Source: JANMZO01 sp963763135 (GTDB taxonomy: Bacteria > Actinomycetota > Acidimicrobiia > Acidimicrobiales > JANYDT01). From it: DNA of 64,000 nt. Shown piece after piece: positions 7,854 through 16,674 of the stretch (the stretch's first letter is position 1; every line of letters starts with the position of its first letter). The stretch is from contig CAVXNJ010000012.1 of assembly GCA_963763135.1 (NCBI GenBank), positions 1,240,001 to 1,304,000 of the forward strand, in the 5' to 3' direction. The notes under the pieces were generated by a model that worked only from the letters and a program-made list of their open reading frames with translations, searched no databases and was not told where the DNA came from. Made by a program: the position numbers and the translations under genes.

Positions 7854-8927
7854 TCACGGGTTCTTGATCTGTTCGAGCTGCTTAAGTGCTGCCAAGCGGA
7901 GGGCATCGGGCAATCGGGCATAGTCTGCTCGAACCGCCAGATCCTGGCCATCGGTGAGGATGTACGTGAACAACGCGACCACCAGGTCCGCGGTGCGCCG
8001 GTCCGAGTAGTGGGTGCGGACAAGCGCGAAGGTGGGAGCGGTGAGGGGGTAGCTGTCGGCACCGTCAGCGTCTAGTGGTTGAAAAGTAAGGTCGTCGCCG
8101 TAGGTGACCCGGGCCAACGCCGCGCTTACACCTGACGGAGTCGGACGCACGTAGACACCGGCCCTGTTCCTGATCGCTGCGGTTCGCAAGCCGAATGCTT
8201 TCGCGTCAGCGAGGTCGGCGTACCCGATCGTGCCGTTGTTGTTGGAGAGAATCTGGGCAACGCTACGATTTCCATCGCCCTGCGACGTGTCCGCAGGCCA
8301 CCGAACAGCATCTCCGGATCCCAGCCTCCAAACCCCGCCCGAAGCACCAGCGAGGAACTTCGTGAAATTGCTGGTCGTCCCCGACCGGTCTGAGCGATGC
8401 ACGACACCGATCACCCTTTCCGGCAACACAACGTCAGGGTTCTCAGCCGCAATGGCGGGATCGTTCCACCGCTTGATGTCACGTTGAAAGATCTTCGCGA
8501 TAGTCGGAGCCGAGAGTTTGAGGTCGTCGACACCCTTGAGGTGGTACGCCACGGCGATCGCGCTTGCCGTGGTAGGCACGTAAAGAAACTCGCCCGGCTT
8601 TGGGCCGTCCGTGTCCTTCACCAGGCTGTCGGTTCCAGCGAAGTCCGTAGTGTTCTTTCCGAACTCCGCCTTTCCGCGGCCCGAGCCAATCGCCCGGTAT
8701 TCGATGTTCACTTTCTTCGCTGATCCGCCGAGCGAAAGGATGACTGCCTTGTAGTAGCGGGCGGCAAACGTGGAACCCGAGCCTCGGATGGTCCCCGAAA
8801 GCTCACCGATGTCCGTAGAAGAGCCGGCCGGGACTGTCTGCGCTACCACCGCAGGGACCATGCCAAGGAGAGCAAGCGACGCGAGTAGGGCACGAATTGC
8901 CAGGGACGACCGACGAGAGAGCGGCAT
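7854..8927 (-). CDS. pstS: PstS-type phosphate-binding protein
   Basis: 357-residue secreted solute-binding protein. The N-terminus has an Arg-rich start, a hydrophobic core (ALLASLALLGMVPAVVA) and a cleavage region AQT with no lipobox Cys. The mature part shows the PstS motifs GSGSTFAARYYKAV, a YRAIGSGRGK segment and HRSDRSGTTSNFTKFL, which form the phosphate site in the family. AGGAG lies 6 nt before ATG 8927. No pstC, pstA or pstB follows, so it is an orphan in this window, sitting between arsenic and phosphonate genes. Confidence 0.9.
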   Translation of the reverse strand: MPLSRRSSLAIRALLASLALLGMVPAVVAQTVPAGSSTDIGELSGTIRGSGSTFAARYYKAVILSLGGSAKKVNIEYRAIGSGRGKAEFGKNTTDFAGTDSLVKDTDGPKPGEFLYVPTTASAIAVAYHLKGVDDLKLSAPTIAKIFQRDIKRWNDPAIAAENPDVVLPERVIGVVHRSDRSGTTSNFTKFLAGASGGVWRLGSGDAVRWPADTSQGDGNRSVAQILSNNNGTIGYADLADAKAFGLRTAAIRNRAGVYVRPTPSGVSAALARVTYGDDLTFQPLDADGADSYPLTAPTFALVRTHYSDRRTADLVVALFTYILTDGQDLAVRADYARLPDALRLAALKQLEQIKNP

Positions 8928-8993
8928 GAGAGCTCCTACATGACTGGGCTCCGCTGCTCGGCGAGCAGTCGGGTGGGCGGAAGCCCGGTCGCT

Positions 8994-9022
8994 AGTATTC
9001 CAGTCAGTACCACATGAGTCAA
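8994..9022 (-). promoter_or_regulatory. Candidate sigma-70-type promoter for pstS
   Basis: On the minus strand TTGACT (9017-9022) and AATACT (8994-8999) are separated by 17 bp and lie about 70 bp upstream of pstS in an AT-rich spot unusual for this GC-rich sequence. This fits a vegetative promoter. No PHO box could be assigned with confidence. Confidence 0.45.
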
Positions 9023-9031
9023 TATATTTTG

Positions 9032-9049
9032 AGCTATTAAATGATAGCT
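9032..9049 (-). terminator. Weak stem-loop at the 3' end of phnE
   Basis: AGCTAT and ATAGCT form a 6-bp stem with a 6-nt loop overlapping the phnE stop codon, followed on the minus strand by AT-rich sequence. It is a possible weak terminator for the phn operon; the short AT stem makes this tentative. Confidence 0.3.
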
Positions 9050-10715
9050 ACAGGAGCACGCGTCTGATCCGGCCGGAGACAAATTCGATCGTCATCACGA
9101 TGGCAAAGATGCCGATGATGATGGCCGACACGGTCCCGTATTGGAGCACGGCGAGCGTTTCGTCGAGAACGTGCCCGATACCACCGGCACCCACGATGCC
9201 GAGGACCGACGATGAACGAACGTTGATGTCGAAGGAATACAAACCGTTTCCAACGAGCGTCGGGATCATGGCCGGCGCAACCCCTGAAGCTATCTGTTGC
9301 GAACGCGTCGCACCGGTGGCCCGAACACCTTCGAGTGGCCCATCTGGCAGCGTTTCGATCGCGTCACCGAGGAGCTTCGAAGAAAACCCGAATGCGCCGA
9401 TCGAAAGCGCTACCGCGCCAGGCAACGGACCGAGCCCCACTGCTGAAACAAAGAACAACACGACGACCAACTCCGGGATAGACCTGAGAACAACCTGCAC
9501 GAGCCGGGCGATGAAGCCGACTACTCGGTTCGGCGAGGTGTTCCTGGCCACGAGCAACGAAAAGGGAATCGCGAGCGAGAAGCCGATGAACGTAGCGGCC
9601 ATTCCGAGCGCCAACGTCTCTTTGAACCCGGTGATTATCGGTTCCCGGAATGTTGTGAAGTCGGGAGGAAGGAACCGGCCGAGCGTGCTAGCCGATTTAA
9701 TCAGTGCGCGTATGAATGAAACGGGATGCAATCCGACTTCGGAGCAGGACCACACAAACCCGAGCAAAAGCGCTCCACCAATCGATCCGAGTACCTTCCT
9801 GTCCCTGGTCCACGGTGGCCGCAACGAGTTGAGAGTGGTCGCAGTTTCGACCTTGTCGACTGCGCGCTCCCGCTCCTCCGCACGCACCTTGGACGCACCG
9901 TCGAGTGCTTTGCGGGCTCGGAGCGCCACCCGATCGACCACCAGAATCAAACCGAAGACAATGATCGCCTGTCCGATACCGACGGGGTACCGAAGTGGAT
10001 TGCGCAGGTTCGCTCGCAGCTCCTGACCGATACCGCCGGCGCCGACAAAGCCGAGAACGACGGATACCCGGGTGTTCACATCGAGTCGGTACAGCAGGTT
10101 CGAGAGGTAACTCGGCGTCACCTGAGGAACGATCGAGTTCGTGATCGCCTGACTGCGCGTCGCACCGGCAGCGAGAGCTGCATCGTAGGGACCGAAGTCG
10201 GTTTCTTCGATCGAGTCAGCGAGGAGTTTGGCGAGCATTCCGATCGAGTGCACCCCGAGAGCGAGCACACCTGGTAGTTCTCCGATCGACAGCGCCGCAA
10301 CGAAGAAGATGGCGAAGATCAGGTCGGGGATAGCGCGGGTGGCGACGATGAACGTACGGGCTGCGGCCGAGATCATCGAATGAGGCGTGGTGTTGCGCGC
10401 CGAGAGAAAGGCGAGCGGAATGGAAAGAATCCCGGCCAAACCCGTCCCCGCTACCGCCATCATGAACGTGCGACCGACCAGGTTCACGGAGTTGTGCCAG
10501 CCCTCAAAGGATGGTGGCAGGGCCCGGCCGAGATACCCCGACGTGCGAAAGCCGTCAATGATCGTGCGCGGAGAGAACCGAATGAATCGAAGCGAGACGA
10601 CGGACAGAACCAGCCAGGCCACGCCGACAACCAGGAGCACCGCCCGCTTGCGGTCGATGGGCACCCGTAGCTTCGACGCTCGCGGCGTCGCGCCGGTAAC
10701 TGCGAGATTCGACAT
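9048..10715 (-). CDS. phnE: Phosphonate ABC transporter permease, PhnE-PhnE fusion
   Basis: 555-residue protein made of two complete PhnE domains in tandem. The first (about residues 25-280) carries SLGLRATRAIPDLIFA-like and LGFVGAGGIGQELR signatures. The second (about 320-555) repeats them as VLRSIPELVVVLFF and LGIVGAGGIGHVLD. The GAGGIG loops are the EAA-type contacts with the ATPase. Fused PhnE pairs occur in actinobacteria and would give both membrane subunits from one chain. It follows phnC by 19 bp. ATG 10715 lacks a clear ribosome site, so coupling to phnC is likely. Confidence 0.93.
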   Translation of the reverse strand: MSNLAVTGATPRASKLRVPIDRKRAVLLVVGVAWLVLSVVSLRFIRFSPRTIIDGFRTSGYLGRALPPSFEGWHNSVNLVGRTFMMAVAGTGLAGILSIPLAFLSARNTTPHSMISAAARTFIVATRAIPDLIFAIFFVAALSIGELPGVLALGVHSIGMLAKLLADSIEETDFGPYDAALAAGATRSQAITNSIVPQVTPSYLSNLLYRLDVNTRVSVVLGFVGAGGIGQELRANLRNPLRYPVGIGQAIIVFGLILVVDRVALRARKALDGASKVRAEERERAVDKVETATTLNSLRPPWTRDRKVLGSIGGALLLGFVWSCSEVGLHPVSFIRALIKSASTLGRFLPPDFTTFREPIITGFKETLALGMAATFIGFSLAIPFSLLVARNTSPNRVVGFIARLVQVVLRSIPELVVVLFFVSAVGLGPLPGAVALSIGAFGFSSKLLGDAIETLPDGPLEGVRATGATRSQQIASGVAPAMIPTLVGNGLYSFDINVRSSSVLGIVGAGGIGHVLDETLAVLQYGTVSAIIIGIFAIVMTIEFVSGRIRRVLL

Positions 10716-10734
10716 GGAAGGTTCGCTGATCCGA

Positions 10735-11592
10735 CTAGAGGGTGACAAGAGTGTCGTCGAAAACGCCCGCCGCCCGCATGACTGGCGCATGAGCGGGAAC
10801 CGGCTTCGCCGCCGTATCGATGCGTTGATAAACGGCCAGTGCATCTTCGGTCGTCATAGACGAGGTTGGACGGTCCAACACCACTTGACCGTCGCGAAGA
10901 CCGACGATGCGCGTGCCGTGTGCGAGCGCCAACTCGACCTGATGCAAACTGCACACGACGGTGAGACCATCCTCTGAGCAGATTCGAAAGAGCAGTTCCA
11001 TCACGCTGCGGGAAGCCTCGGGATCGAGCGATGCCACCGGTTCGTCGGCCAAGACCAACTTCGGTCCCTGCATGAGCATCCGGGCGATACCCACCCGTTG
11101 CTGCTGACCACCGGAAAGCGTCCCGGTGCGTTGGAACAGTCGATCACCGAGACCTACACGTTCCAAGTGAAGTGCTGCCTCACGTCGGAGTGACTGGGAG
11201 TACCCGATCACTCCGAAACGAGGACCACGAATGCGCCCGAGGGCACCGGTCAGCACGTTTTCCAACACCGTGGAACGACCCACGAGGTTGAACTGCTGAA
11301 ACACGAACCCCACCTGCCGACGCAATACCCGCAACTCGCGAGCGCCGGCCTCTCCAACGTTCACACCGAGGGTTGACACGTGTCCGTTGGTCGGGCGGTG
11401 TAAACCGTTGATGTGACGCAGGAGGGTCGACTTGCCTGAACCAGACAGTCCGAGCAACACACAGAACTCGCCGGCTTTGATATCGAGACTGACGTCATCG
11501 AGAGCCGTGGTGGGAGAACTCCCGCCAAACTGTTTCGTAACCGATCGCAGCGTTACGGTCGACGCTGCCGGCGAATGTGCACTCAGACTCAT
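10735..11592 (-). CDS. phnC: Phosphonate ABC transporter ATP-binding protein PhnC
   Basis: 285-residue ABC ATPase that powers phosphonate import. Walker A is GLSGSGKSTLLRHINGL, the signature is LSGGQQQRVGIARML and Walker B is LVLADEPVASLDP. The subfamily-typical HINGLHRPTNG and QQFNLVGRSTVLENVL segments match PhnC. It lies 12 bp after phnD and upstream of the fused phnE, giving a DCE transporter block. Confidence 0.94.
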   Translation of the reverse strand: MSLSAHSPAASTVTLRSVTKQFGGSSPTTALDDVSLDIKAGEFCVLLGLSGSGKSTLLRHINGLHRPTNGHVSTLGVNVGEAGARELRVLRRQVGFVFQQFNLVGRSTVLENVLTGALGRIRGPRFGVIGYSQSLRREAALHLERVGLGDRLFQRTGTLSGGQQQRVGIARMLMQGPKLVLADEPVASLDPEASRSVMELLFRICSEDGLTVVCSLHQVELALAHGTRIVGLRDGQVVLDRPTSSMTTEDALAVYQRIDTAAKPVPAHAPVMRAAGVFDDTLVTL

Positions 11593-11604
11593 GGCTTTCG
11601 CTCG

Positions 11605-12762
11605 TTACTTCTTCGCCGGGAAGCAGGCCGCTGCTTTGGTCTTGGTACAGACGTCAGCAATGGGCTGGAAGAAGGACTCGTTCACCGGCACCCAGGCGTT
11701 GGAGCCACCGGCGTTGCATCCGAAGCGGTTCGTCGACGAGCAGAAGCCGCCAGCCTGGAGATAAAGGGAGTCGAGCTTCGGGACCGTCGCCTTGACTTTG
11801 GCAACCAGCGACGCGGGGAGTTCGGTGCGAATCGCAACCGGCGAGTTCGGGATGGCGTTGGACTGCCAGACGATCTTGAGGTCACCGGGCTTGATGATGC
11901 CGGCGGTGACGGCGGTCTTGTTGACCATATCGTCGAACGCGAATCCGACATCACACGTTCCGGCCTTTACCGCGGCTACCGACTTGTCGTGGCCACCCGC
12001 GAAAACTGCTGTGTAATCCTTGCCCGCTTCAAGGCCGGCTTCGATGAGCCCGGCGGTCGGATAGAGGAAACCCGACGTAGACAGGTTGTCGGTGAAGCAG
12101 ACCTTCTTGCCCTTGGCGTCGGCGATGGTTTTGGCCGAGCTGTTCGCCGGAGCGATCATGTACGACTGATATGAAGGCGAAGCGCCGATGTCGCTGACCT
12201 GCACGGCGATGGGGTCGATCTTGGCTCCGGCGGCCTTGGCGACGTAGTAGCTGAACGGTCCGTACATCGCAATGTCGACCTTTCCGCTCAGCTGACCTTC
12301 AACGACGGCGGCATAGTCACTCACCGAGATCTGTTCGATCTTGATGCCGACTTCCTTCTCGAGCGCCTTCACGAACGGGGCCCAGGTGGCGAGGGCAATC
12401 GACGAGTTCTCCGAGGGAACCGGAGCGAAGACCAGCTTGTCGGGCCACTTGTCGGACTTGGCGACTGTGGTGGCCGGAGCAGCCGCTGCACCTGCAGCGG
12501 TGGTGGTCGGTGCGGCGGTCGTGGTGACAAGGGCCGACTTCGATACCTGCCACACGTACTTCGTGCCGGCCTTGATGCAATCAAGAAGCACACCGCCTTC
12601 ACCGGCGACCGGTATACCGACGTTGCTTGCTGCGCAGGCTTTGCCCGGAGCCGGAACGGTGGCCTTGGGTTTGGCTTTCGTGGCCGCATGTGCGGTCGTG
12701 GTCACGGCCGTAGTGACGGCGAACAGGGGGATCAGAGCGAGTGCGACTGTCGAGCGTTTCAT
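11605..12762 (-). CDS. phnD: Phosphonate-binding protein PhnD
   Basis: 385-residue exported solute-binding protein. A Sec signal peptide (MKRSTVALALIPLFAVTTAV) ends near AHA. It is followed by an unusual extra region of about 85 residues with two Cys and an Ala/Thr-rich linker, then the PhnD fold from LVFAPVPSENSS, with YGPFSYYVAKAAG and the family motif AGGHDKSVAAVKAGTCDVGF. The N-terminal insert before the binding domain is atypical and may tether the protein to the wall. AAGGAG lies 7 nt before ATG 12762. The 217-bp gap upstream may hold a separate promoter. Confidence 0.92.
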   Translation of the reverse strand: MKRSTVALALIPLFAVTTAVTTTAHAATKAKPKATVPAPGKACAASNVGIPVAGEGGVLLDCIKAGTKYVWQVSKSALVTTTAAPTTTAAGAAAAPATTVAKSDKWPDKLVFAPVPSENSSIALATWAPFVKALEKEVGIKIEQISVSDYAAVVEGQLSGKVDIAMYGPFSYYVAKAAGAKIDPIAVQVSDIGASPSYQSYMIAPANSSAKTIADAKGKKVCFTDNLSTSGFLYPTAGLIEAGLEAGKDYTAVFAGGHDKSVAAVKAGTCDVGFAFDDMVNKTAVTAGIIKPGDLKIVWQSNAIPNSPVAIRTELPASLVAKVKATVPKLDSLYLQAGGFCSSTNRFGCNAGGSNAWVPVNESFFQPIADVCTKTKAAACFPAKK

Positions 12763-12979
12763 GACAATCTCCTTTTGGGTTTGGGAGGGTTTCGAACTTC
12801 CAAGCGTCGGGATGTACATCGCGTTCGACGGGGTTCGGTGGGGCAACAGCAAGCTAAAGAACGAAGGTGAACGGAGGGGATCGAACGTGAGGACTTTCTG
12901 CAACGACCGCCGGAACTGTGTCGGGAACGCCAGCGATTTGATCCCGACTACCGGGTGGCGGCGTACTGCGACCGCGCCG

Positions 12980-13840
12980 TCAGAGGCCGTTCACCGCGGC
13001 AGCAACGGCGTCACCCAACTCGGGGGTCGCCGCCACGATGCCGCTCCAACGCCGTTTCAGGTCGGTATCGAACTCGATCCGCCGGCCAGCGACGTCCATG
13101 ACGACACCGCCGGCTGTGGGGACGAGAACAAGCGCCGCAGCGAGATCGACCAATCGATGGGTGTCGCTGCCGGCATCCAAGAAGGCGTCGGACGATCCTT
13201 GGAGGACGAGCATCGACTCCAATGTGGAGCAGCTGAGAATCCGTATGCGCGCTGATTTTTCCGCCACGCGCCACCAAGACTCGCGTGTGTGCGCGTGGGG
13301 CCGAAGCAACGAAACCGCGGCCTTCGAATGGTCGGTGCATCCCGTCGTGGACCACACCGCCGAAGACCGCGCACCGTCGGCCGATCCGGCCCAGGTTCGA
13401 CCGGTCGCCAGCCAGACGGTCGCCGCCTCGATGAACGTTCCGTCGTCCACGAGTGCCGCGCTGAAGCAGGCGAGGGGTACGCCGGCCGCAGCATTGGCTG
13501 ATCCGTCGATAGGGTCAACGACGAGGGTCAACGACGACCGACGGTCGATGTAGCCCGCTTCTTCGGAGAGAACGTTCACGCCGTGGTGGATAACCGTGTC
13601 GATGATCGCTTCCTCCACGAAGGCGTCGACGTGCATGGTGGGCGTACCGTCGGCACCCATCATCACCTCGGCCTCAAGTTCGGCCCGGCTGAACCGTGAC
13701 AGTGCTTCCTCATAGCGAAGCAGCGCCGCGATAGCGGCGGCCGCAAACACCGGATGAAGCATGGTGCAGCCGCGCGCGATAGCGGCTTCCCTCACGGCTG
13801 ACGACTGCGAAACGAGATCGATGCGTGAGTTGATTGGCAT
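12980..13840 (-). CDS. Inositol-monophosphatase-family phosphatase within the phn operon
   Basis: 286-residue Mg-dependent phosphatase of the IMPase/FIG superfamily. The metal-binding motifs are LSEEAGYIDR and VVDPIDGSANAAAGVPLACF, and the C-terminal sheet has HRLVDLAAALVLVPTAGGVV. The substrate cannot be assigned. It starts 1 bp after the phnM stop, so it is translated within the C-P lyase operon. PhnN and PhnP, which process the ribose product in E. coli, are absent here. A role in dephosphorylating the ribose-phosphate product is an attractive inference but unproven. Confidence 0.85.
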   Translation of the reverse strand: MPINSRIDLVSQSSAVREAAIARGCTMLHPVFAAAAIAALLRYEEALSRFSRAELEAEVMMGADGTPTMHVDAFVEEAIIDTVIHHGVNVLSEEAGYIDRRSSLTLVVDPIDGSANAAAGVPLACFSAALVDDGTFIEAATVWLATGRTWAGSADGARSSAVWSTTGCTDHSKAAVSLLRPHAHTRESWWRVAEKSARIRILSCSTLESMLVLQGSSDAFLDAGSDTHRLVDLAAALVLVPTAGGVVMDVAGRRIEFDTDLKRRWSGIVAATPELGDAVAAAVNGL

Positions 13841-13841
13841 G

Positions 13842-15041
13842 TCACACCGGGATCAGCACAGCGGATGGGGCACGCCACACATGCCGAACCGTAGGCCATC
13901 GACCGTCGAAGTGACACAGCACCATATCGGCCCGCTGTCCGACCTCGAGCGTTCCGCGGTCCGTAAGTCCAAGCATGTTCGCCGGTCCCGCGGTAACCAG
14001 TCGGACCGCCGCCGGAAGACTGGCGCTCCCCCGATCGGCCAGTTGGAAGGCTGCCGCCAACATCGTCGCGGGCTGGTAGTCCGACGCGAGCGCGGTGCAC
14101 AGGCCGTGTTTCACCAGTTCCTCGGCCGACACGTTGCCGGAATGTGAACCGCCACGCATGACGTTGGGCGAACCCATGACCGTCGGCATTCCGTGATCGT
14201 GTGCCGCCTGGGCGGCTTCGAGCGTGGTCGGAAACTCCGCCACTGCAGCTGGCCATTCGAGGGCATTCTCGATGTCTTCGCGAGAGGTTGGATCGTGACA
14301 GACCAGACGCACCCGCTGCTCACCCGCCAGCGCCGCGAGCCACATCAGGTTCTTGTCCCGGTGTTCGATCAACGCGTCGCGTTCGGCAATGACCCGAGCC
14401 AATTCGATATCTGGATCCTTCCCGACGTACTCCGTGCTCCCGGCGATCCACGCCCGATACGTGGCAGCGTTCTTGTACTGGCCCTGGCCCGGGGTGTGGT
14501 CTTCGTACGACACATACGGGCAGGGCTCGAGCGGCCCCATCCCACCTTCGAACCTGGATCCGAGCGCCGCGTAGCCCTCGGGAAACCGAGCATCCAGCCG
14601 ATAGAGGATGCGATGGTCAACGAGCGCGTCGTGTTCGAGTCGACGGTTATGAAGCGCGCTTACCATCTCTTCAGCCCGCTCAATGGTCCGGTTGTGCCGG
14701 GTTCCGTTCTGGTACCCGATGCCGTGGTAGAGCGTTGTCACCCCGGCGGAACGCACACGTGCTTCGTAGGACCGCAGGGCAAAGTCGACCGGGAGCACTA
14801 CGTTGGGGCGCGGTGATATTTCCTTCTCCAGGCCGTCACTGTGACAGTCAACCAACCCGGGCAGGCAGTACGACCGGTGTCCATCGATCGATCCGGTCGG
14901 ACGGCGGTGACTCCCCTCCTCGATCGCTGCGATGTACCCGTCCTCTACGACAACCACCGCATCCTCGATGATGCGGTCGGGCAGTACGGCGCGGACGTTG
15001 TGCACCGTGAAATCCGCAGAATCAAATCGATAAGCACTCAT
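13842..15041 (-). CDS. phnM: PhnM, alpha-D-ribose 1-methylphosphonate 5-triphosphate diphosphatase
   Basis: 399-residue amidohydrolase-superfamily enzyme that removes pyrophosphate from the ribose triphosphate phosphonate before C-P cleavage. LPGLVDCHSDGLEKEI carries the HxD-type metal ligands, HDPTSREDIE and MGSPNVMRGGSHSGN are PhnM signatures, and LASDYQPATML carries the late Asp. ATG 15041 has AAGGA 5 nt upstream. It lies 23 bp after phnL. Confidence 0.95.
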   Translation of the reverse strand: MSAYRFDSADFTVHNVRAVLPDRIIEDAVVVVEDGYIAAIEEGSHRRPTGSIDGHRSYCLPGLVDCHSDGLEKEISPRPNVVLPVDFALRSYEARVRSAGVTTLYHGIGYQNGTRHNRTIERAEEMVSALHNRRLEHDALVDHRILYRLDARFPEGYAALGSRFEGGMGPLEPCPYVSYEDHTPGQGQYKNAATYRAWIAGSTEYVGKDPDIELARVIAERDALIEHRDKNLMWLAALAGEQRVRLVCHDPTSREDIENALEWPAAVAEFPTTLEAAQAAHDHGMPTVMGSPNVMRGGSHSGNVSAEELVKHGLCTALASDYQPATMLAAAFQLADRGSASLPAAVRLVTAGPANMLGLTDRGTLEVGQRADMVLCHFDGRWPTVRHVWRAPSAVLIPV

Positions 15042-15064
15042 AGGTTCCTTCAAGACACGTTTGG

Positions 15065-15826
15065 CTAGTGGACAGCAAGGACGTCGTCGGGTGCGCCGTT
15101 GTCAGTCACGAGGCCCTCGCGGAGCATCACGACCCGGGTAGCCAACCGGCGCATGGCATCGAGGTCATGGAACACCGAAAGAAGCGCGACGTTGTTCGCT
15201 CGGAGACCGGCAATCCGCTCCAGTACCGCTTCTCGGTTTTCTGGATCAAGGGCGGAGACCGGTTCATCGAGAAGTAACAGACGGGGTGCTGCGATGGTCC
15301 CCTTCGCGATGTTGACGCGCTGGCGTTCACCACCGGAGAGGACCGACGGAAAGCTGGACCAGAGGCTTTCCGGGATTCGAACCTCCCGGAGCGCTTGCGC
15401 CGCTGCGTCGGCCGCTTCGGAACCCACCATGCCGCGACGGTTTCCCGCGCGGCGAACAACGTCGAACGTGGTGCGGCGCGGTTCGGCCCGCAGGAATTGG
15501 GAGACATAACCGATTTCCCGATCGCGCAGGTTGGCCATGGCCCGTTCGTCAAGTGTCGCCAGATCGACCTGATGCCCGACGTCATTGCGGAAGAGGATCT
15601 GTCCGGCCGACGAGAGGTACGTGCGGTACACGCACTTCAGCAACGATGACTTGCCGGCGCCGCTCGTGCCGGCCAGAGCCACATGCTCACCCTCCCCAAC
15701 CGTGAGGTCGACTCCGGAAAGACCGCGGATGAACTGACCACCGCGATTGTGGAGCGTGAACGATTTCTCCAGGCCCCGCACATCGAGGACCGGAAGGCCT
15801 GATGGGGTCGCAGGTACGAGTGACAT
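15065..15826 (-). CDS. phnL: C-P lyase ABC-type ATPase PhnL
   Basis: 253-residue ABC ATPase without a permease partner, which acts with the C-P lyase core rather than in transport. Walker A is LAGTSGAGKSSLLKC, the PhnL-type QFLRAEPRRTTFDVV region lies mid-protein, the signature is LSGGERQRVNIAKG and Walker B is LLLLDEPVSALDP. The gene lies 8 bp after phnK. Confidence 0.93.
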   Translation of the reverse strand: MSLVPATPSGLPVLDVRGLEKSFTLHNRGGQFIRGLSGVDLTVGEGEHVALAGTSGAGKSSLLKCVYRTYLSSAGQILFRNDVGHQVDLATLDERAMANLRDREIGYVSQFLRAEPRRTTFDVVRRAGNRRGMVGSEAADAAAQALREVRIPESLWSSFPSVLSGGERQRVNIAKGTIAAPRLLLLDEPVSALDPENREAVLERIAGLRANNVALLSVFHDLDAMRRLATRVVMLREGLVTDNGAPDDVLAVH

Positions 15827-15834
15827 GATTTCCT

Positions 15835-16674
15835 TCAGGCTCGAGCCGCGGCCACGAGCCGCTGACTGTAGGGGTGCTGGGGGTCTTCAAGAAGCTGATC
15901 GGTCAGACCGGCCTCGACCACGCGTCCGTGCTGCATCACCATGACCCGCTGGGTCAGAAGCTCGATGACCGAGAAGTCGTGCGATACAACGACCGCCGAC
16001 ATCGAGTACTCCTCCAGGAGATCCCGGATGAGGTCAAGCACCGCGGCTGCGACCGAGGCATCGAGACCGGTGGTGGGCTCGTCGAGCAGCAGCACCGGCG
16101 GGCGATTCGCTATCGCCTTGGCCAGTTGCACGCGCTGGCGCATGCCTCCGGAGAAGTTCCGAACCACATGATCCATGCGATTGAGCGGCACCTCGACCCG
16201 GTTCAGAAGTTCCTCTGCACGCTTACGAATGTCGCCGTAGTTGCGCCATCCGGCTGCGGTAAGCGCAGAGGCGACGTTGCCACCCGCTGAGATCGAAAGA
16301 TCGAGGCCCTCGGCGGGGTCCTGGTACACCACCGACAGCTTGTCGATCCGGAGTCGTCGTCGGGCCGACGGGTCGAGCGTGTTGATGTCGCTCTCCCCCG
16401 ACTGGTGCGAGCGCAGGAAGACGGATCCGGTCGTCGATGTCATGTCTCCGGCGATACAGCGAAGAACCGTTGACTTGCCACTGCCGCTCTCGCCGATGAT
16501 GCCCAGGGCCTCGCCCGGAGCAACATCGAACGACACGTCCCAGGCGGCAACGATGGCGCCGGTGGCGGGACTCACGACGGTGTCGAACTCCGGGCCGGTG
16601 CCCGTCAGCGTGTCAGTTTCGAGCGGGCCGAAAACTCGTCCGACACCGGCCACCTTCATCGCCCAATCGATCAT
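15835..16674 (-). CDS. phnK: C-P lyase ABC-type ATPase PhnK
   Basis: 279-residue ABC ATPase that docks on PhnJ in the C-P lyase complex. Walker A is IGESGSGKSTVLRCIAG, the signature is NFSGGMRQRVQLAKA, Walker B is VLLLDEPTTGLDAS and the switch His appears in VVVSHDFSVIELL. The N-terminus has an insertion around residues 15-45 relative to E. coli. ATG 16674 overlaps the phnJ stop by 4 nt, so the two are translationally coupled. Confidence 0.94.
   Translation of the reverse strand: MIDWAMKVAGVGRVFGPLETDTLTGTGPEFDTVVSPATGAIVAAWDVSFDVAPGEALGIIGESGSGKSTVLRCIAGDMTSTTGSVFLRSHQSGESDINTLDPSARRRLRIDKLSVVYQDPAEGLDLSISAGGNVASALTAAGWRNYGDIRKRAEELLNRVEVPLNRMDHVVRNFSGGMRQRVQLAKAIANRPPVLLLDEPTTGLDASVAAAVLDLIRDLLEEYSMSAVVVSHDFSVIELLTQRVMVMQHGRVVEAGLTDQLLEDPQHPYSQRLVAAARA

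Noticed and set aside
7854..8927. Complete Pst phosphate transporter
   Set aside because: Only the binding protein is present; no pstC, pstA or pstB occur in the window.
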